64,000 bases of DNA from an uncultured Vampirovibrio sp. (GTDB taxonomy: Bacteria; Cyanobacteriota; Vampirovibrionia; Gastranaerophilales; Gastranaerophilaceae): positions 147,155 through 211,154 of the forward strand of contig CAJTPW010000003.1 of NCBI GenBank assembly GCA_910578465.1, given 5' to 3'. Under the pieces are notes generated by a model, which was not told the origin of the DNA, made no database searches, and was given only the letters and a program-made list of their open reading frames with translations. Both the position numbers and the translations under genes were made by a program. Below, in pieces: positions 34,629-43,261 of this stretch (its first letter is position 1; the number at the start of each line of letters is the position of its first letter).

Positions 34629-35552
34629 TTAAAAAGCTCGGATATTTTTTGTGAGGCTGATTGCTAATTTTACGGCTTCAATCATTCCCGTTGCATCTGC
34701 AATCCCTTTTCCCGCTATATCATAAGCAGTGCCTGAAGATGGAGATGTTCTTATAACCTTAAGCCCGATTGTTGTATTCACCGTCTTTTTAAAGCAAAGT
34801 GCCTTAACGGGACAAAGCCCCTGATCGTGATAGGCGGCTAAAATGCAGTCATAGGCTTGTTTTTCTTTGTTTAAATATTTTGCACCAACATTTGCAAAAA
34901 GCCCGTCCGCACTTAAGGGTTCCGTTATATTCACCCCGAGGCTTCGAAGTTTTAAAACGGCAGGAGTCATTATTTCTTTTTCTTCTATGCCGAGTATGCC
35001 GTTTTCTCCTGCATGCGGATTTAGGGCGCAAAGAGCAAATTTCGGGTTTTGAATGCTGCATTTTTCAATTAAAAATTTATTTGTTCTTAAAACCTTGTCT
35101 ATAATTAAATCTTCGCTCAGTTTTATATCCTTAAGGGCAAGGTGGCGCGTTAAAAGAAGTACGCGGAGGTCATCCGCGATAAAAATCATTTCCGCTTTTG
35201 AATTTTCGTTAGAATTTTTACCGCCTAAAAATTCCTGTAAAATTTCCGTTTGTCCTGAATATTTATACCCTGATTTATAAAGAGTCTCTTTTGAAACAGG
35301 TGCGGTTACAATTCCTTGTATTTTACCTTCATTTGCAAGATTACAGGCGGTTTTCAAGCTTTCAAAGCAAAATCTGCCGTTATCAGTTTGATCAATTTCA
35401 ATTGTTTCGTATTCAACTTTTAAATCAGAATTTATATTTTTTCCGATAATTAAAATGTTTTCCGGCGGTAAATTCAAGGAATTCAAGGCTTTAATCGTAA
35501 TTTCTTCCCCGATGCCGAGCAGATCCCCGGTTGTTATTGCAAGTTTATTCAT
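34629..35552 (-). CDS. pdxA: PdxA-family 4-phospho-sugar-acid / 4-hydroxythreonine-4-phosphate dehydrogenase
   Basis: NAD-dependent metal enzyme of 307 residues from the ATG at 35552, which overlaps the kinase stop by eight bases; an upstream TTG at 35567 would add five residues. Motifs: KLAITTGDLLGIGEEI at the start, VTAPVSKE, CALNPHAGENG, AAYHDQGLCPVKAL and TSPSSGTAYDIAGKG, which carry the metal-binding histidines. PdxA itself works in vitamin B6 synthesis. Being coupled to a DUF1537 kinase suggests instead the PdxA2 role, oxidising 4-phospho-threonate or -erythronate. The sequence alone does not decide between the two. Confidence 0.88.
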   Translation of the reverse strand: MNKLAITTGDLLGIGEEITIKALNSLNLPPENILIIGKNINSDLKVEYETIEIDQTDNGRFCFESLKTACNLANEGKIQGIVTAPVSKETLYKSGYKYSGQTEILQEFLGGKNSNENSKAEMIFIADDLRVLLLTRHLALKDIKLSEDLIIDKVLRTNKFLIEKCSIQNPKFALCALNPHAGENGILGIEEKEIMTPAVLKLRSLGVNITEPLSADGLFANVGAKYLNKEKQAYDCILAAYHDQGLCPVKALCFKKTVNTTIGLKVIRTSPSSGTAYDIAGKGIADATGMIEAVKLAISLTKNIRAF

Positions 35553-36858
35553 TTTCGTGGTGCTCAAAATATTTTACAATTTCAATCAGAGTGGATGATG
35601 TTCCGAGGTTTCCTGATTTGGTAACTACAAGTTGTGCATTTGAATCCATACAAAGAGGAATAGACGGCAATATTGCATCCACAACCTGCAGATATTCGCA
35701 ATTTATGGCTTTAGAACATCTGTAAGATGTTTCTCCGCCGATTGTAATTAATATAAATTCCGCGCGTTTTTTTACTTCGTATGCAAGTTTTGCAAGAAAA
35801 TCAGTTATTTTTGTTGCAAGTCCTTCTTTTGTAATACCGTCATCTATAAGCCTGTTTTTAGCGTCATCTTTTGTCAATTCTTCTTCAAGTTCCGATACAT
35901 GAACCGCTACGATATTTTCTTTTGTAAGGTTTGATGCTATTCTTTCAATCATTGTTTCATCTGGGTCTTTTAAGACATCATCAAGTCGAAGCGGAATAAA
36001 ATATGTGTTTTCAATGTCTGTGTCCATTTGTAATTTTTTAATTTGAAGAGCCGTTAAAGATGTTGCCGAACCTGAAAGAATAAGTTTTGGAAGCAGGGGC
36101 ACCTTTTTTTGAACAGGTTGTTTTATCTCTCCGAGCCATACTCCGCCAAGTGCGTGTGCAAGGCCTGCAGACCCTGCAGGGAGAATATTGCAGGAGCTTT
36201 TTTGCATTGCAAGAACAATCTGCTCAAAATCAACCGTTGAAACTGCGTCCATTACAATGAGTTTCTTTCCTTGTGAAATCAGCTCGTTTAATTTTAATGC
36301 AATCGGGCCTGCACCTTTGGCAATAGTTTTCATCTCAATTGAGGCTACCAATTTCTGTGCACTTTCGCTTAAGCCCCGTTTTAGGATATCAGGAATATAA
36401 GATTCATAAATCGGTGCCTTAGGGTCGCGTGCAGCATCGGTGCGCTCAATCGGAATACCTTTTAAAAGCTGATAACCGCCTATTGTTATTCTTCCTTCCT
36501 GAACAAAAGCAGGAGCAACAATCGCAGCATCATACCCTGTTGCTTCAAGTATAGCAAGAATTTCAACCGAAATATTTCCGCGCAGGGTAGAATCGATTTT
36601 TTTATAAAAATATTCTATCCCGAATTTTTCTTTTAAAAGTTTTGTTGTTTCAAAAACGATTCTTCCCGCGTCTTCGGGCGGTATATTTCTTGTTTCGTTG
36701 CAAAGCGCCCAGGTTTCAACATTCAAATGGTTTTCATTCAATGAATTAACATCAAGAATGATTTCCGTGTTGGAACCTTTCATAAAAAACTGAAGGGCGG
36801 TGTCGTTTGCGCCTGTCAGGTCGTCTGCAACTATGCCGATAGAATTTGAAATTAACAT
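35545..36858 (-). CDS. Four-carbon acid sugar kinase family protein (DUF1537)
   Basis: ATP-dependent kinase of 437 residues matching the OtnK/DtnK family that phosphorylates erythronate or threonate. Visible: GIVADDLTGANDTALQF at the N-terminus, YKKIDSTLRGN, the substrate part APAFVQEGRITIGGYQL, and the C-terminal nucleotide part (PAGSAGLAHALGG, SGSATSLTALQI, ITIGGETSYRCSKAI). In characterised pathways the product is oxidised by PdxA2, encoded just downstream here with an overlap, and then handled by an aldolase or decarboxylase that is not in the window. A two-gene module for a host- or diet-derived C4 acid is plausible. Confidence 0.85.
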   Translation of the reverse strand: MLISNSIGIVADDLTGANDTALQFFMKGSNTEIILDVNSLNENHLNVETWALCNETRNIPPEDAGRIVFETTKLLKEKFGIEYFYKKIDSTLRGNISVEILAILEATGYDAAIVAPAFVQEGRITIGGYQLLKGIPIERTDAARDPKAPIYESYIPDILKRGLSESAQKLVASIEMKTIAKGAGPIALKLNELISQGKKLIVMDAVSTVDFEQIVLAMQKSSCNILPAGSAGLAHALGGVWLGEIKQPVQKKVPLLPKLILSGSATSLTALQIKKLQMDTDIENTYFIPLRLDDVLKDPDETMIERIASNLTKENIVAVHVSELEEELTKDDAKNRLIDDGITKEGLATKITDFLAKLAYEVKKRAEFILITIGGETSYRCSKAINCEYLQVVDAILPSIPLCMDSNAQLVVTKSGNLGTSSTLIEIVKYFEHHENE

Positions 36859-36899
36859 CTAGGTTAAATCCTTAATTTTTTATCCCCTGATTTTAATCC

Positions 36900-37229
36900 T
36901 TAGTTCTCATCTTTTTTTGAGCCCATAAGGCGTACATTGCTGCATCTGATTATAAACCTTTCCGCAGTTTCGCCATCCGGAGTTTGCCATTTGTTGACAA
37001 CAACTCTGCCTTCAACACCGACGAGTCTGCCTTTTTTCACCCATTCACCCGCGATTTCCGCTTGTTTATCCCAAACTTCAATGTTAAACCAGTCGGTTAT
37101 CTCTTCTTTTGTTCTTGAATCCCAGCGGTTTACCGCCAATGAAAAAGTTGTTTTAACCTTCCCGTTGTCAAAATATCTCATTTCGGGGTCTTGCCCAACT
37201 CTTCCCACTATAACAGCCGAGTTTACCAT
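36900..37229 (-). CDS. ssb: Single-stranded DNA-binding protein, short form
   Basis: The 109 residues form the OB fold: NSAVIVGRVGQDPEMRYF, TTFSLAVNRW, DWFNIEVWDKQAE, KKGRLVGVEGRV, ERFIIRCSNVRLM. It stops right after the fold with GSKKDEN; the usual flexible linker and acidic tip (DDDIPF type) that recruits repair proteins are missing. It may be one of several SSBs in the genome. It lies about 40 bases downstream of the four-carbon kinase gene's start, in the upstream direction on the same strand. Confidence 0.92.
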   Translation of the reverse strand: MVNSAVIVGRVGQDPEMRYFDNGKVKTTFSLAVNRWDSRTKEEITDWFNIEVWDKQAEIAGEWVKKGRLVGVEGRVVVNKWQTPDGETAERFIIRCSNVRLMGSKKDEN

Positions 37230-37360
37230 ATCCGTTTGCCTTTCCCAAGTCTTTATAAGACCGTATATTTATCTGATTTAAAAAGATTATATTATTAACA
37301 AAAAGCACAGTCAAACGGCTTTAAAATTGAAGTTGTTTCTATGTTTTTATCTTTTCTTAG

Positions 37361-39181
37361 CTATTCTGCCGGGGTGCCTTCGGGAAATTCAAACACAACC
37401 TGATTTCTGCCGTTTCTTTTTGCCACATACAAACATTTATCCGCATATTCAATTAAGCTTTCGGTTGTCTCTCCATCCTGCGGCATGGAGGCAACGCCGA
37501 GGCTTATTGTAACATGGGTCCAATCACCTGTTGCAAGTTCAAATTCTTTATTTCGAACCGCCTCACAAATCTTTACGGCTGTTTTTATGGCATCTTCTTT
37601 GTTTGTATTTGTAAGGATGACAGACATTTCTTCCCCGCCGTATCTGCAGGGGATATCGGTTGAACGTATATTTCTTTTAATGGTCTGCGCTACCTGCCTT
37701 AAAACAGCGTCACCTGATTGATGGCCGTATGTGTCGTTGAATTTTTTAAAGAAATCAATATCTATTAAAATTAATGAAAATACGCTTTCATATCTTTTTG
37801 CGGTTTGGATGTTTGCACTCATTTGTTCCTGAAAATATCTGTGGTTAAACATCTCGGTCAGACCGTCCGTTACGGCAAGTTTATATGTATGTTCGTAATC
37901 ACGGGAAGTTATAAGGTATTTTGCGATATATCCCGCTGCAAAAACAAATATACCGAGCATAATTGGTGCAACAAGATTTATCCAGATATTGAAAAAGTGC
38001 ATAATTAAAATTGAGAAAATAAAATAAGCCGTATAAACTCCAAAGAAAAGAATGACAGATTTTGCGGGAGATTTAAAATTCATAACTCCGAAACCGATAA
38101 GAGCGGCAAGAAACATTGCAAGTGCTATATCAAAAAGAAGGGGAGATTTTTTAATAAAATTATTGTCTAAAATATTGTTTAAAAATGTTGCCTGAACTTC
38201 AACACCCGGGAACATATAAGATACCGGCGTGCTTTTAATATCGGAAAGACTGTTTGCCGTTACCCCGACAAAAACAATTTTATCTTTAAAGCTTCTGTCT
38301 AAAAATTCTCTGTCACCTTTTTCAACAGCGGAAGCCACTTTCCAGAGGGGGATATAGTTAAATGTCCATTCGGGTCCGTACCAGTTTAAAATAACTCTTC
38401 CTTTTGAATTCAGGGGTAGTACGGCTTTTTTCCCGTTATTTTCAACGGAGATTTCACCTCTTTTATTCAGTTTAAAATTGTTTGTTGAAAGCTTCAGGTA
38501 ATCAAGCCCTGCAAGGATTGTAAGATGTTTATAGTATGCGCCGTCATAGTATGAAAAAGGAGACATTGTACGGATTATGCCGTCTTTATCTCTTTGAACA
38601 TTTATAAGACCAATATTTTTTGTGCCGTTTAAGATTTCTTCTAAAATCGGTCTGCAATTTGAATAGACTAAATCAGGGTTAGATTTAATTAAAAAATCGT
38701 TTTCAATGTTGTTTTTAAGTGCATTGGGGAGTTTTGGCGGAGTTCTTACTTCTTTTGAATAGTTATCAAAATTCATTGAGACATAAACATTTTTATTTTT
38801 GTTTACGGCATTAATTAATTCAAAATCGGAATCGCCGTCTGCCGTGAATCTTTTTAAGAAAAGGAGATCAAAAACAAGCATATTCGGCCTTGCGGGTTCC
38901 AGATTCGTGATTAAATCCGCCCAGAACACTCTAGGGACAGGCCAGCTGCCAAATTTATCCACAATGTATTCATAACTCTCATCATCCACGTCAATGATTG
39001 TGATTTTGTCCGAGGGAGAAATGTATTTTGATGTTATGCCCTGTCTTAAATCGAAGGTTTTGTTTTCGATTTCAGAAACAAAACTTCTAAATGACGGGAG
39101 TAAACTTAAATACAGAAATACTCCAAAAATAAGGACGGTTGTTAAAATATAAGCTGCTTTAGTCCAAAATTTCCTGTTCAT
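37361..39181 (-). CDS. CHASE2-GGDEF diguanylate cyclase
   Basis: Makes c-di-GMP in response to an external signal. The 606 residues have one N-terminal membrane helix (AAYILTTVLIFGVFLYLSLL), an extracytoplasmic CHASE2 domain (about 40-330), three more membrane helices (about 340-420) and a GGDEF domain at the end. The active-site loop is RYGGEEM, a GGEEF variant with Met as last residue, and an inhibitory RxxD site (RSTD) stands five residues before it, so product inhibition is likely intact. Its ATG overlaps the stop of a 64-codon gene by ATGA. Confidence 0.93.
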   Translation of the reverse strand: MNRKFWTKAAYILTTVLIFGVFLYLSLLPSFRSFVSEIENKTFDLRQGITSKYISPSDKITIIDVDDESYEYIVDKFGSWPVPRVFWADLITNLEPARPNMLVFDLLFLKRFTADGDSDFELINAVNKNKNVYVSMNFDNYSKEVRTPPKLPNALKNNIENDFLIKSNPDLVYSNCRPILEEILNGTKNIGLINVQRDKDGIIRTMSPFSYYDGAYYKHLTILAGLDYLKLSTNNFKLNKRGEISVENNGKKAVLPLNSKGRVILNWYGPEWTFNYIPLWKVASAVEKGDREFLDRSFKDKIVFVGVTANSLSDIKSTPVSYMFPGVEVQATFLNNILDNNFIKKSPLLFDIALAMFLAALIGFGVMNFKSPAKSVILFFGVYTAYFIFSILIMHFFNIWINLVAPIMLGIFVFAAGYIAKYLITSRDYEHTYKLAVTDGLTEMFNHRYFQEQMSANIQTAKRYESVFSLILIDIDFFKKFNDTYGHQSGDAVLRQVAQTIKRNIRSTDIPCRYGGEEMSVILTNTNKEDAIKTAVKICEAVRNKEFELATGDWTHVTISLGVASMPQDGETTESLIEYADKCLYVAKRNGRNQVVFEFPEGTPAE

Positions 39182-39372
39182 AGCATATTATTATAGCTTA
39201 TATCGTTTAAAAATTCCATCTCATCCAATATTTTATAAACAGGGTTTTCCGTTTTAAATTCAAGCTTCCTGTTGCGGGCGGATAAAAATTTTATAAGAGT
39301 TTCCGTTGCCTCAAATTTGGGCATAGAATAATCCGACAAATAGTTTAAAAGACATTTCTCATTTGTGTTCAT
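39178..39372 (-). CDS. Small hypothetical coupled to the diguanylate cyclase
   Basis: 64 residues, no known family, helical and mixed charge (KFEATETLIKFLSARNRKLEFK). The ATGA overlap with the GGDEF gene implies translational coupling, so it may regulate or report to that enzyme. Its short length leaves some doubt, but the overlap is the usual sign of a real gene. Confidence 0.6.
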   Translation of the reverse strand: MNTNEKCLLNYLSDYSMPKFEATETLIKFLSARNRKLEFKTENPVYKILDEMEFLNDISYNNML

Positions 39373-39406
39373 AGATTAAATTGTCTTATATTTGTCATTT
39401 TTAAAA

Positions 39407-39457
39407 ATCAACCGTTGGTATAATTTTAGCCCTGAAATGCTAGGTCAAACGGTTGAT
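39407..39457 (-). terminator. 10-bp inverted repeat after secG
   Basis: ATCAACCGTT (39407-39416) and AACGGTTGAT (39448-39457) are exact complements around 31 bases that hold a TAGC/GCTA mini-stem. Reading on the minus strand, it comes just after secG and is followed by TTTTTAAAAA, so it probably terminates secG. An operator for the 39372 gene is the alternative. Confidence 0.55.
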
Positions 39458-39479
39458 ATTTAAAGCGTTTTTTTGTACA

Positions 39480-39704
39480 CTATTTTACGATTAAATATCC
39501 TAAAATCAAAGTGGCTAAAATAAATATGCCGCCAACAGTGTATGTTACTTTATTTAATCCTTTTTCTGCAGATTTTTGCGAAGAAAAAAGCTGGCTTGCA
39601 GAGCCTATTGCCGCAATACCATCGCCTTTCGGGGAGTGCAGAAGTACAAGTATTATTAAAAGTACGCCTGAAATCATTTGTAATATGAAAAAGAAATTAG
39701 CCAT
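39480..39704 (-). CDS. secG: Preprotein translocase subunit SecG
   Basis: Small accessory subunit of the SecYEG channel. The 74 residues have two membrane helices (FFILQMISGVLLIILVLL and TVGGIFILATLILGYLI) joined by the conserved loop HSPKGDGIAAIGSASQLFSSQKS. Length is normal. GAGGA precedes the ATG. It is apparently transcribed alone. Confidence 0.93.
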   Translation of the reverse strand: MANFFFILQMISGVLLIILVLLHSPKGDGIAAIGSASQLFSSQKSAEKGLNKVTYTVGGIFILATLILGYLIVK

Positions 39705-39806
39705 TGAATTTTCCTCTAAAATTTCTAAATTTAAAATCTTTATACCATAAACATTAAATTAATAAAAGGGCCCTAAAATATAACACTTTTAAACCTTTTA
39801 ATAAAA

Positions 39807-39840
39807 GTGCCGGGTTAAACTTTTGTTTAAACACCGGCAC
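39807..39840 (-). terminator. Terminator of the prepilin gene
   Basis: GTGCCGG (39807-39813) and CCGGCAC (39834-39840) with inner GTTTAA pairing form a strong hairpin. On the minus strand it is followed by TTTTATT, fitting an intrinsic terminator about 50 bases after the prepilin stop. Confidence 0.8.
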
Positions 39841-39889
39841 GAATTGCAACTTATACTTATTTTATGATTTCAAATTTTATTGTAACGGA

Positions 39890-40603
39890 TTAATATTTTA
39901 TTTCCCAGCCGTCGTTGATTATTTTTGCCGTACAATACTTTGCGTCTCCTGAAAGACAGTTTGTTGAAGCAACTTCTGTTTCTTCAAAAGTCCATTTTCC
40001 CGTAGCAGGATTGTACCCGCCGTCTTTGAATGTACCGTAAGGAACTACCGCATTCAAATGTGCAAGCGTTTGGAACACGTGAACGTCTTTGCCTAATGTA
40101 TTAGGGGGGTTAACTCCGTTTACATCGACAATATATTCAATACAAACACTCGGGTTTTCGTTTGTGCAGCCTTGTATTCCTTTGATTCCTATTGAAATCC
40201 CGTCACCTGTTACAAGTTTGTAGTAATCTGAACTGTTGTCATAATCTGTGTCGGCAGTGCCGTCTCTCAGGGTGTAATTTTTTCCGAAACATCCTTCACC
40301 TGTTTTTGTTCCGCAATCTTTTGCAACGTTAAGGTGGGGTTTTATGTATTCATTTGCCAAATCTTCGGTCGGAAGATCAAAGTTCCAATTGTCCATTTTA
40401 ACATCTATCTGAGCCACATTTGTCATATTTGAAAAAGTGTATGCAGCTTTTTGCAGCCCTGTTACAAATTTAGCATTGTTAATTTTGCTTACAAGAAGAG
40501 GTATGGTAAAAGCAGCAATAATACCGATAACAAGAAGTACTATTAATACCTCGGCAAGAGTAAAGCCTTTTTTTCGGCCCGTAAAAAATTTTTGTTTATT
40601 CAT
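39890..40603 (-). CDS. Type IV pilin-like / pseudopilin protein
   Basis: The 237 residues start with a basic leader and a class III signal: KKG/FTLAEVLIVLLVIGIIAAFTIPLL, with the prepilin peptidase cut after Gly and Glu at +5. The head domain (residues 45-237) holds six cysteines in pairs (DCGTKTGEGCFG, GCTNENPSVC, CLSGDAKYC), suggesting disulfides and hence export. It belongs to the large group of minor pilins and pseudopilins. No pilus machinery gene is adjacent, although a PilB-like gene lies at 56130. A hairpin terminator follows. Confidence 0.88.
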   Translation of the reverse strand: MNKQKFFTGRKKGFTLAEVLIVLLVIGIIAAFTIPLLVSKINNAKFVTGLQKAAYTFSNMTNVAQIDVKMDNWNFDLPTEDLANEYIKPHLNVAKDCGTKTGEGCFGKNYTLRDGTADTDYDNSSDYYKLVTGDGISIGIKGIQGCTNENPSVCIEYIVDVNGVNPPNTLGKDVHVFQTLAHLNAVVPYGTFKDGGYNPATGKWTFEETEVASTNCLSGDAKYCTAKIINDGWEIKY

Positions 40604-40721
40604 CCAAAAACCCTTAACTTTCTTTTTAACCTAAAATAACCTTTAAATACATAAAATAAATTTTATATACTTTTTAAATATTTTACCTCATTGTAATTCT
40701 CTTTGCAATAATAAGTATTTT

Positions 40722-41540
40722 CTAAAGTGAATCGTAATAATCTTTTAACAGTTTGCAATCTTCTTCTATATTGGGGCTTTCGCATACAACCGCACCCTTA
40801 ATGTTAAATTTTCTGAAAGCTTTTAATAAATCTTTATAATTAAAATTACTTTCTTCCAAAATCAAGTGTTTTTTCTCTCCCTTGTCTCCGTAATCTATTC
40901 CTGCAATGTGTGCGTGAAAATTATTCAGAGCAATATCTCCAAGGTTTTTTCCTATCTTTTCAAAAATTCCTGCAAATTCATCATAGGTGTTAAATTTGCC
41001 GACACTTCGTGCATGAAGATGTGAAAAATCAACACAAGGGAGCATATTCGGGAAAATTTTTGAAAGTTCTATAATTTCATCAATATCCCCCCATTGGGTT
41101 GCCTTTCCTGTTGTTTCGGGGCGGACCCAGATTTTATTTCCTGCCTTATCAAGCGGCTCAAATATTTTTTTATGTCTTTCCACAAGCTTGTTAAACACGG
41201 TTTTCTTGTCTTCCTTTAAATAAAAAGCCGCGTGGTATGTAATTGAATACCCCCCGAGTTCATTTGCAAGTTCTGCTGTCTCAACTATTCTTTGAATACT
41301 CGCTTCTACTTTTTCCGTTTCCTGTGAATTGAGGTTTATATAAAACGGGGCGTGTGCCGTTAAAATGAATTCGTTTTTATTTTCCTTTAAAAACTTTTTT
41401 GAACTTTCAGACATTCGAACCCCGTGGACAAATTCCATCTCAAGTCCGTTTAAAGAAAGCTCCGTGAGTGCCTCAAATCCTGTTTTATAATCTTTTGCCC
41501 TTAGAGGGATTCCTGCCGTTAAAAAGTTTAATTTTTCCAT
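40722..41540 (-). CDS. nfo: Endonuclease IV / AP endonuclease family TIM barrel
   Basis: Probable deoxyribonuclease IV, which nicks DNA at abasic sites. The 272 residues have the metal ligands in order: TAHAPFYIN, TYHAAFY, VRPETTGK, PCVDFSHLHARS, NNFHAHIAGIDYG with KKHLILEES, and AVVCESP at the end. The ligand set fits three zinc ions. It is slightly shorter than E. coli Nfo and closer to the archaeal or thermophile form. The xylose-isomerase-like superfamily also contains sugar epimerases, but the DFSHLHAR and FHAHIAGI motifs favour Nfo. It starts 15 bases after the formyltransferase gene. Confidence 0.87.
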   Translation of the reverse strand: MEKLNFLTAGIPLRAKDYKTGFEALTELSLNGLEMEFVHGVRMSESSKKFLKENKNEFILTAHAPFYINLNSQETEKVEASIQRIVETAELANELGGYSITYHAAFYLKEDKKTVFNKLVERHKKIFEPLDKAGNKIWVRPETTGKATQWGDIDEIIELSKIFPNMLPCVDFSHLHARSVGKFNTYDEFAGIFEKIGKNLGDIALNNFHAHIAGIDYGDKGEKKHLILEESNFNYKDLLKAFRKFNIKGAVVCESPNIEEDCKLLKDYYDSL

Positions 41541-41555
41541 AATTAATATTTTACC

Positions 41556-42506
41556 TTATTTTAATATCTCACCCTCATTCGGGCTAAATTTTTCTATAAA
41601 TTCCGAAATTGAATATATTCCCCAGCTTCCTGCCTGAATGACATTAGGAAAATAATATCCTCCTTCTGCCGCAATTTGTATTAAATCTTTTTTCACTTTT
41701 ACAATTGTACCTGGGGTTTTATTGTGTCTTTCTTCTTTAAAATCGCCTGCAATTATTCTTATAAAACCTCCTCTAAAGTTTGTAAGTGCATTATAAAAGG
41801 GGTTTGCGGCACGGATTAATCTTTCTGTGATATTAATATTATCTGCCCAATTAATATAGATTTCCCCGGGAACATTAGGTGCTTTTTTAAACTCACCTTC
41901 TTTTTGGGCAACGGATTGTATTTCTCCTGTCTCCTTATATTTTAAAAGAGTTTTTGCAAGTAAATCTGCTATCATAAAATTTGTTCTTGAAAAAAGCATT
42001 CCCATCGTCTCTTTTTTCATCAGCGGGAAAATTTCCTGCGCAATTATTTTTCCCGTATCAAAATTTTCATCCGCAAAATGAAGTGTTATCCCGGACATTT
42101 TTTCACCGTCTTTAATTATATGAAAGTACGGATTTCCTCCTCTGTATTTTGGAAGAATTGAAGGGTGGCAGTTTATAAAGCCGTCTTTTGTGCTTTCAAG
42201 AAATATGTTTGAAAGCTTATGGTTAAGGGAACAAATTACCCCTATATCGTATTTGGAGGCCTTTATCTTTTCAATTAAATCAGGTTCATTTGGAGTTTTT
42301 TCATATTCCAGAACCTCTATATTATTATTTATCGCGATTGTTCTTATATTTTCTCTTGATATGTTTGTTTTATCTGGCAGAACAAGGGCCCCTATGTTTA
42401 ATTTTGAACTTATAAGCTTGTTTAAACAGACAATTGCCATATCAGGCTGTCCCATAAACAGTATTTTTGGAAACGTTTCCGTGTTTTTGCAATTCGTGTT
42501 TTGCAA
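41556..42506 (-). CDS. Formyltransferase family protein, Fmt-like
   Basis: The start is placed at the TTG 42506, seven bases after AAGGAG; the ATG at 42572 lies upstream of the likely -10 (TATAAT, 42536-42531) and so outside the transcript. The 316 residues contain the formyltransferase core: FINCHPSILPKYRGGNPYFHII with the catalytic Asn and His, and ITLHFADENFDTGKII with the catalytic Asp. The C-terminus (ANPFYNALTNFRGG, PGTIVKV) resembles the OB domain of methionyl-tRNA formyltransferase. It may be Fmt or a sugar N-formyltransferase; no def neighbour helps. Confidence 0.75.
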   Translation of the reverse strand: MQNTNCKNTETFPKILFMGQPDMAIVCLNKLISSKLNIGALVLPDKTNISRENIRTIAINNNIEVLEYEKTPNEPDLIEKIKASKYDIGVICSLNHKLSNIFLESTKDGFINCHPSILPKYRGGNPYFHIIKDGEKMSGITLHFADENFDTGKIIAQEIFPLMKKETMGMLFSRTNFMIADLLAKTLLKYKETGEIQSVAQKEGEFKKAPNVPGEIYINWADNINITERLIRAANPFYNALTNFRGGFIRIIAGDFKEERHNKTPGTIVKVKKDLIQIAAEGGYYFPNVIQAGSWGIYSISEFIEKFSPNEGEILK

Positions 42507-42599
42507 ATTTTTCTCCTTATAAAGTTCAATATTATAATACACTAAAATTTGATTTTTAAAGTATTGTAACAAAATTGAATTACTTCTGAAAAATAGGTG

Positions 42600-42651
42600 T
42601 TGACGATAAAATTTGTTTATATTACATTTAATCGTACCGATATTTTATCGG
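42600..42651 (+). promoter_or_regulatory. S10 operon promoter and leader hairpin
   Basis: TTGACG (42600-42605), 17 bases, TACATT (42623-42628), then in the ~65-base leader a hairpin CCGATA/TATCGG (about 42637-42651). This is the main promoter for the ribosomal genes. Confidence 0.6.
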
Positions 42652-42697
42652 CGGTTTATTACGTACTACAATATTCAAAGAACTGGAACTAAACAAA

Positions 42698-43015
42698 ATG
42701 GAAACAAATAAAAGACCCAGAATAAGAGTTTGTTTAAAAGCTTACGATCATAAGCTTATTGACACATCTGCAGTTAAAATTGTAGAAACGGCTAAAAGAA
42801 CAGGTGCAAGTGTTTCAGGCCCTATTCCGCTTCCTACAAAACGCAGAATTTATTGTGTTCTAAGATCACCCCACGTTGATAAAAAATCTCGTGAGCACTT
42901 TGAAATGAGAACACACAAAAGGGTTATCGATATTTATGACCCTACGCAACAAACAACAGAAGAACTTTCAAGAATGGACCTGCCTGCAGGTGTTGATATT
43001 GAAGTTAAACTGTAG
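42698..43015 (+). CDS. rpsJ: Ribosomal protein S10
   Basis: Small-subunit protein, also the NusG/NusE partner in antitermination. The 105 residues show RIRVCLKAYDHKLID, GPIPLPTKRRIYCVLRSPHVDKKSREHFEMRTHKR and IDIYDPTQQT. It starts the cluster directly, without fusA or tuf upstream. A weak GGAAC precedes the ATG. It is followed by an unusually long gap of 246 bases before rplC. Confidence 0.97.
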   Translation: METNKRPRIRVCLKAYDHKLIDTSAVKIVETAKRTGASVSGPIPLPTKRRIYCVLRSPHVDKKSREHFEMRTHKRVIDIYDPTQQTTEELSRMDLPAGVDIEVKL

Positions 43016-43091
43016 AAAGCTGACATTGCTCCAAGGTAAAGGCAGTATTGTTTTTGACCGGTAAGCATTAAGGCGAAGCAAAAGTTAACAT

Positions 43092-43157
43092 TTGACAATT
43101 AAATATTGAATGTGAACTATTAAAGGCGGAGTTTGATCCCCTCCACACGGAGAAAAT
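43092..43157 (+). promoter_or_regulatory. rRNA-like promoter and leader inside the S10 operon
   Basis: TTGACAATTAAATATTGA (from 43092) nearly repeats the spacer of rRNA promoter P2 (TTGACAATAAATATTGA, from 63655), with AACTAT (43115-43120) as the weak -10. Downstream, GAGTTTGATCC (43129-43139) repeats 11 bases of the 16S 5' end, and CTCC/GGAG and CCCC/GGGG form a small hairpin. This lies in the 246-base rpsJ-rplC gap. Confidence 0.5.
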
Positions 43158-43261
43158 TGTCGGGGCACCTTGAAAATAAAAGGAAACAAACAAAGCCAAG
43201 AAGTACAAAAGACGAAAAGAGTTAAGAAAAGTAGCTCTCACAACAGAAAGGTAAAAATCGA

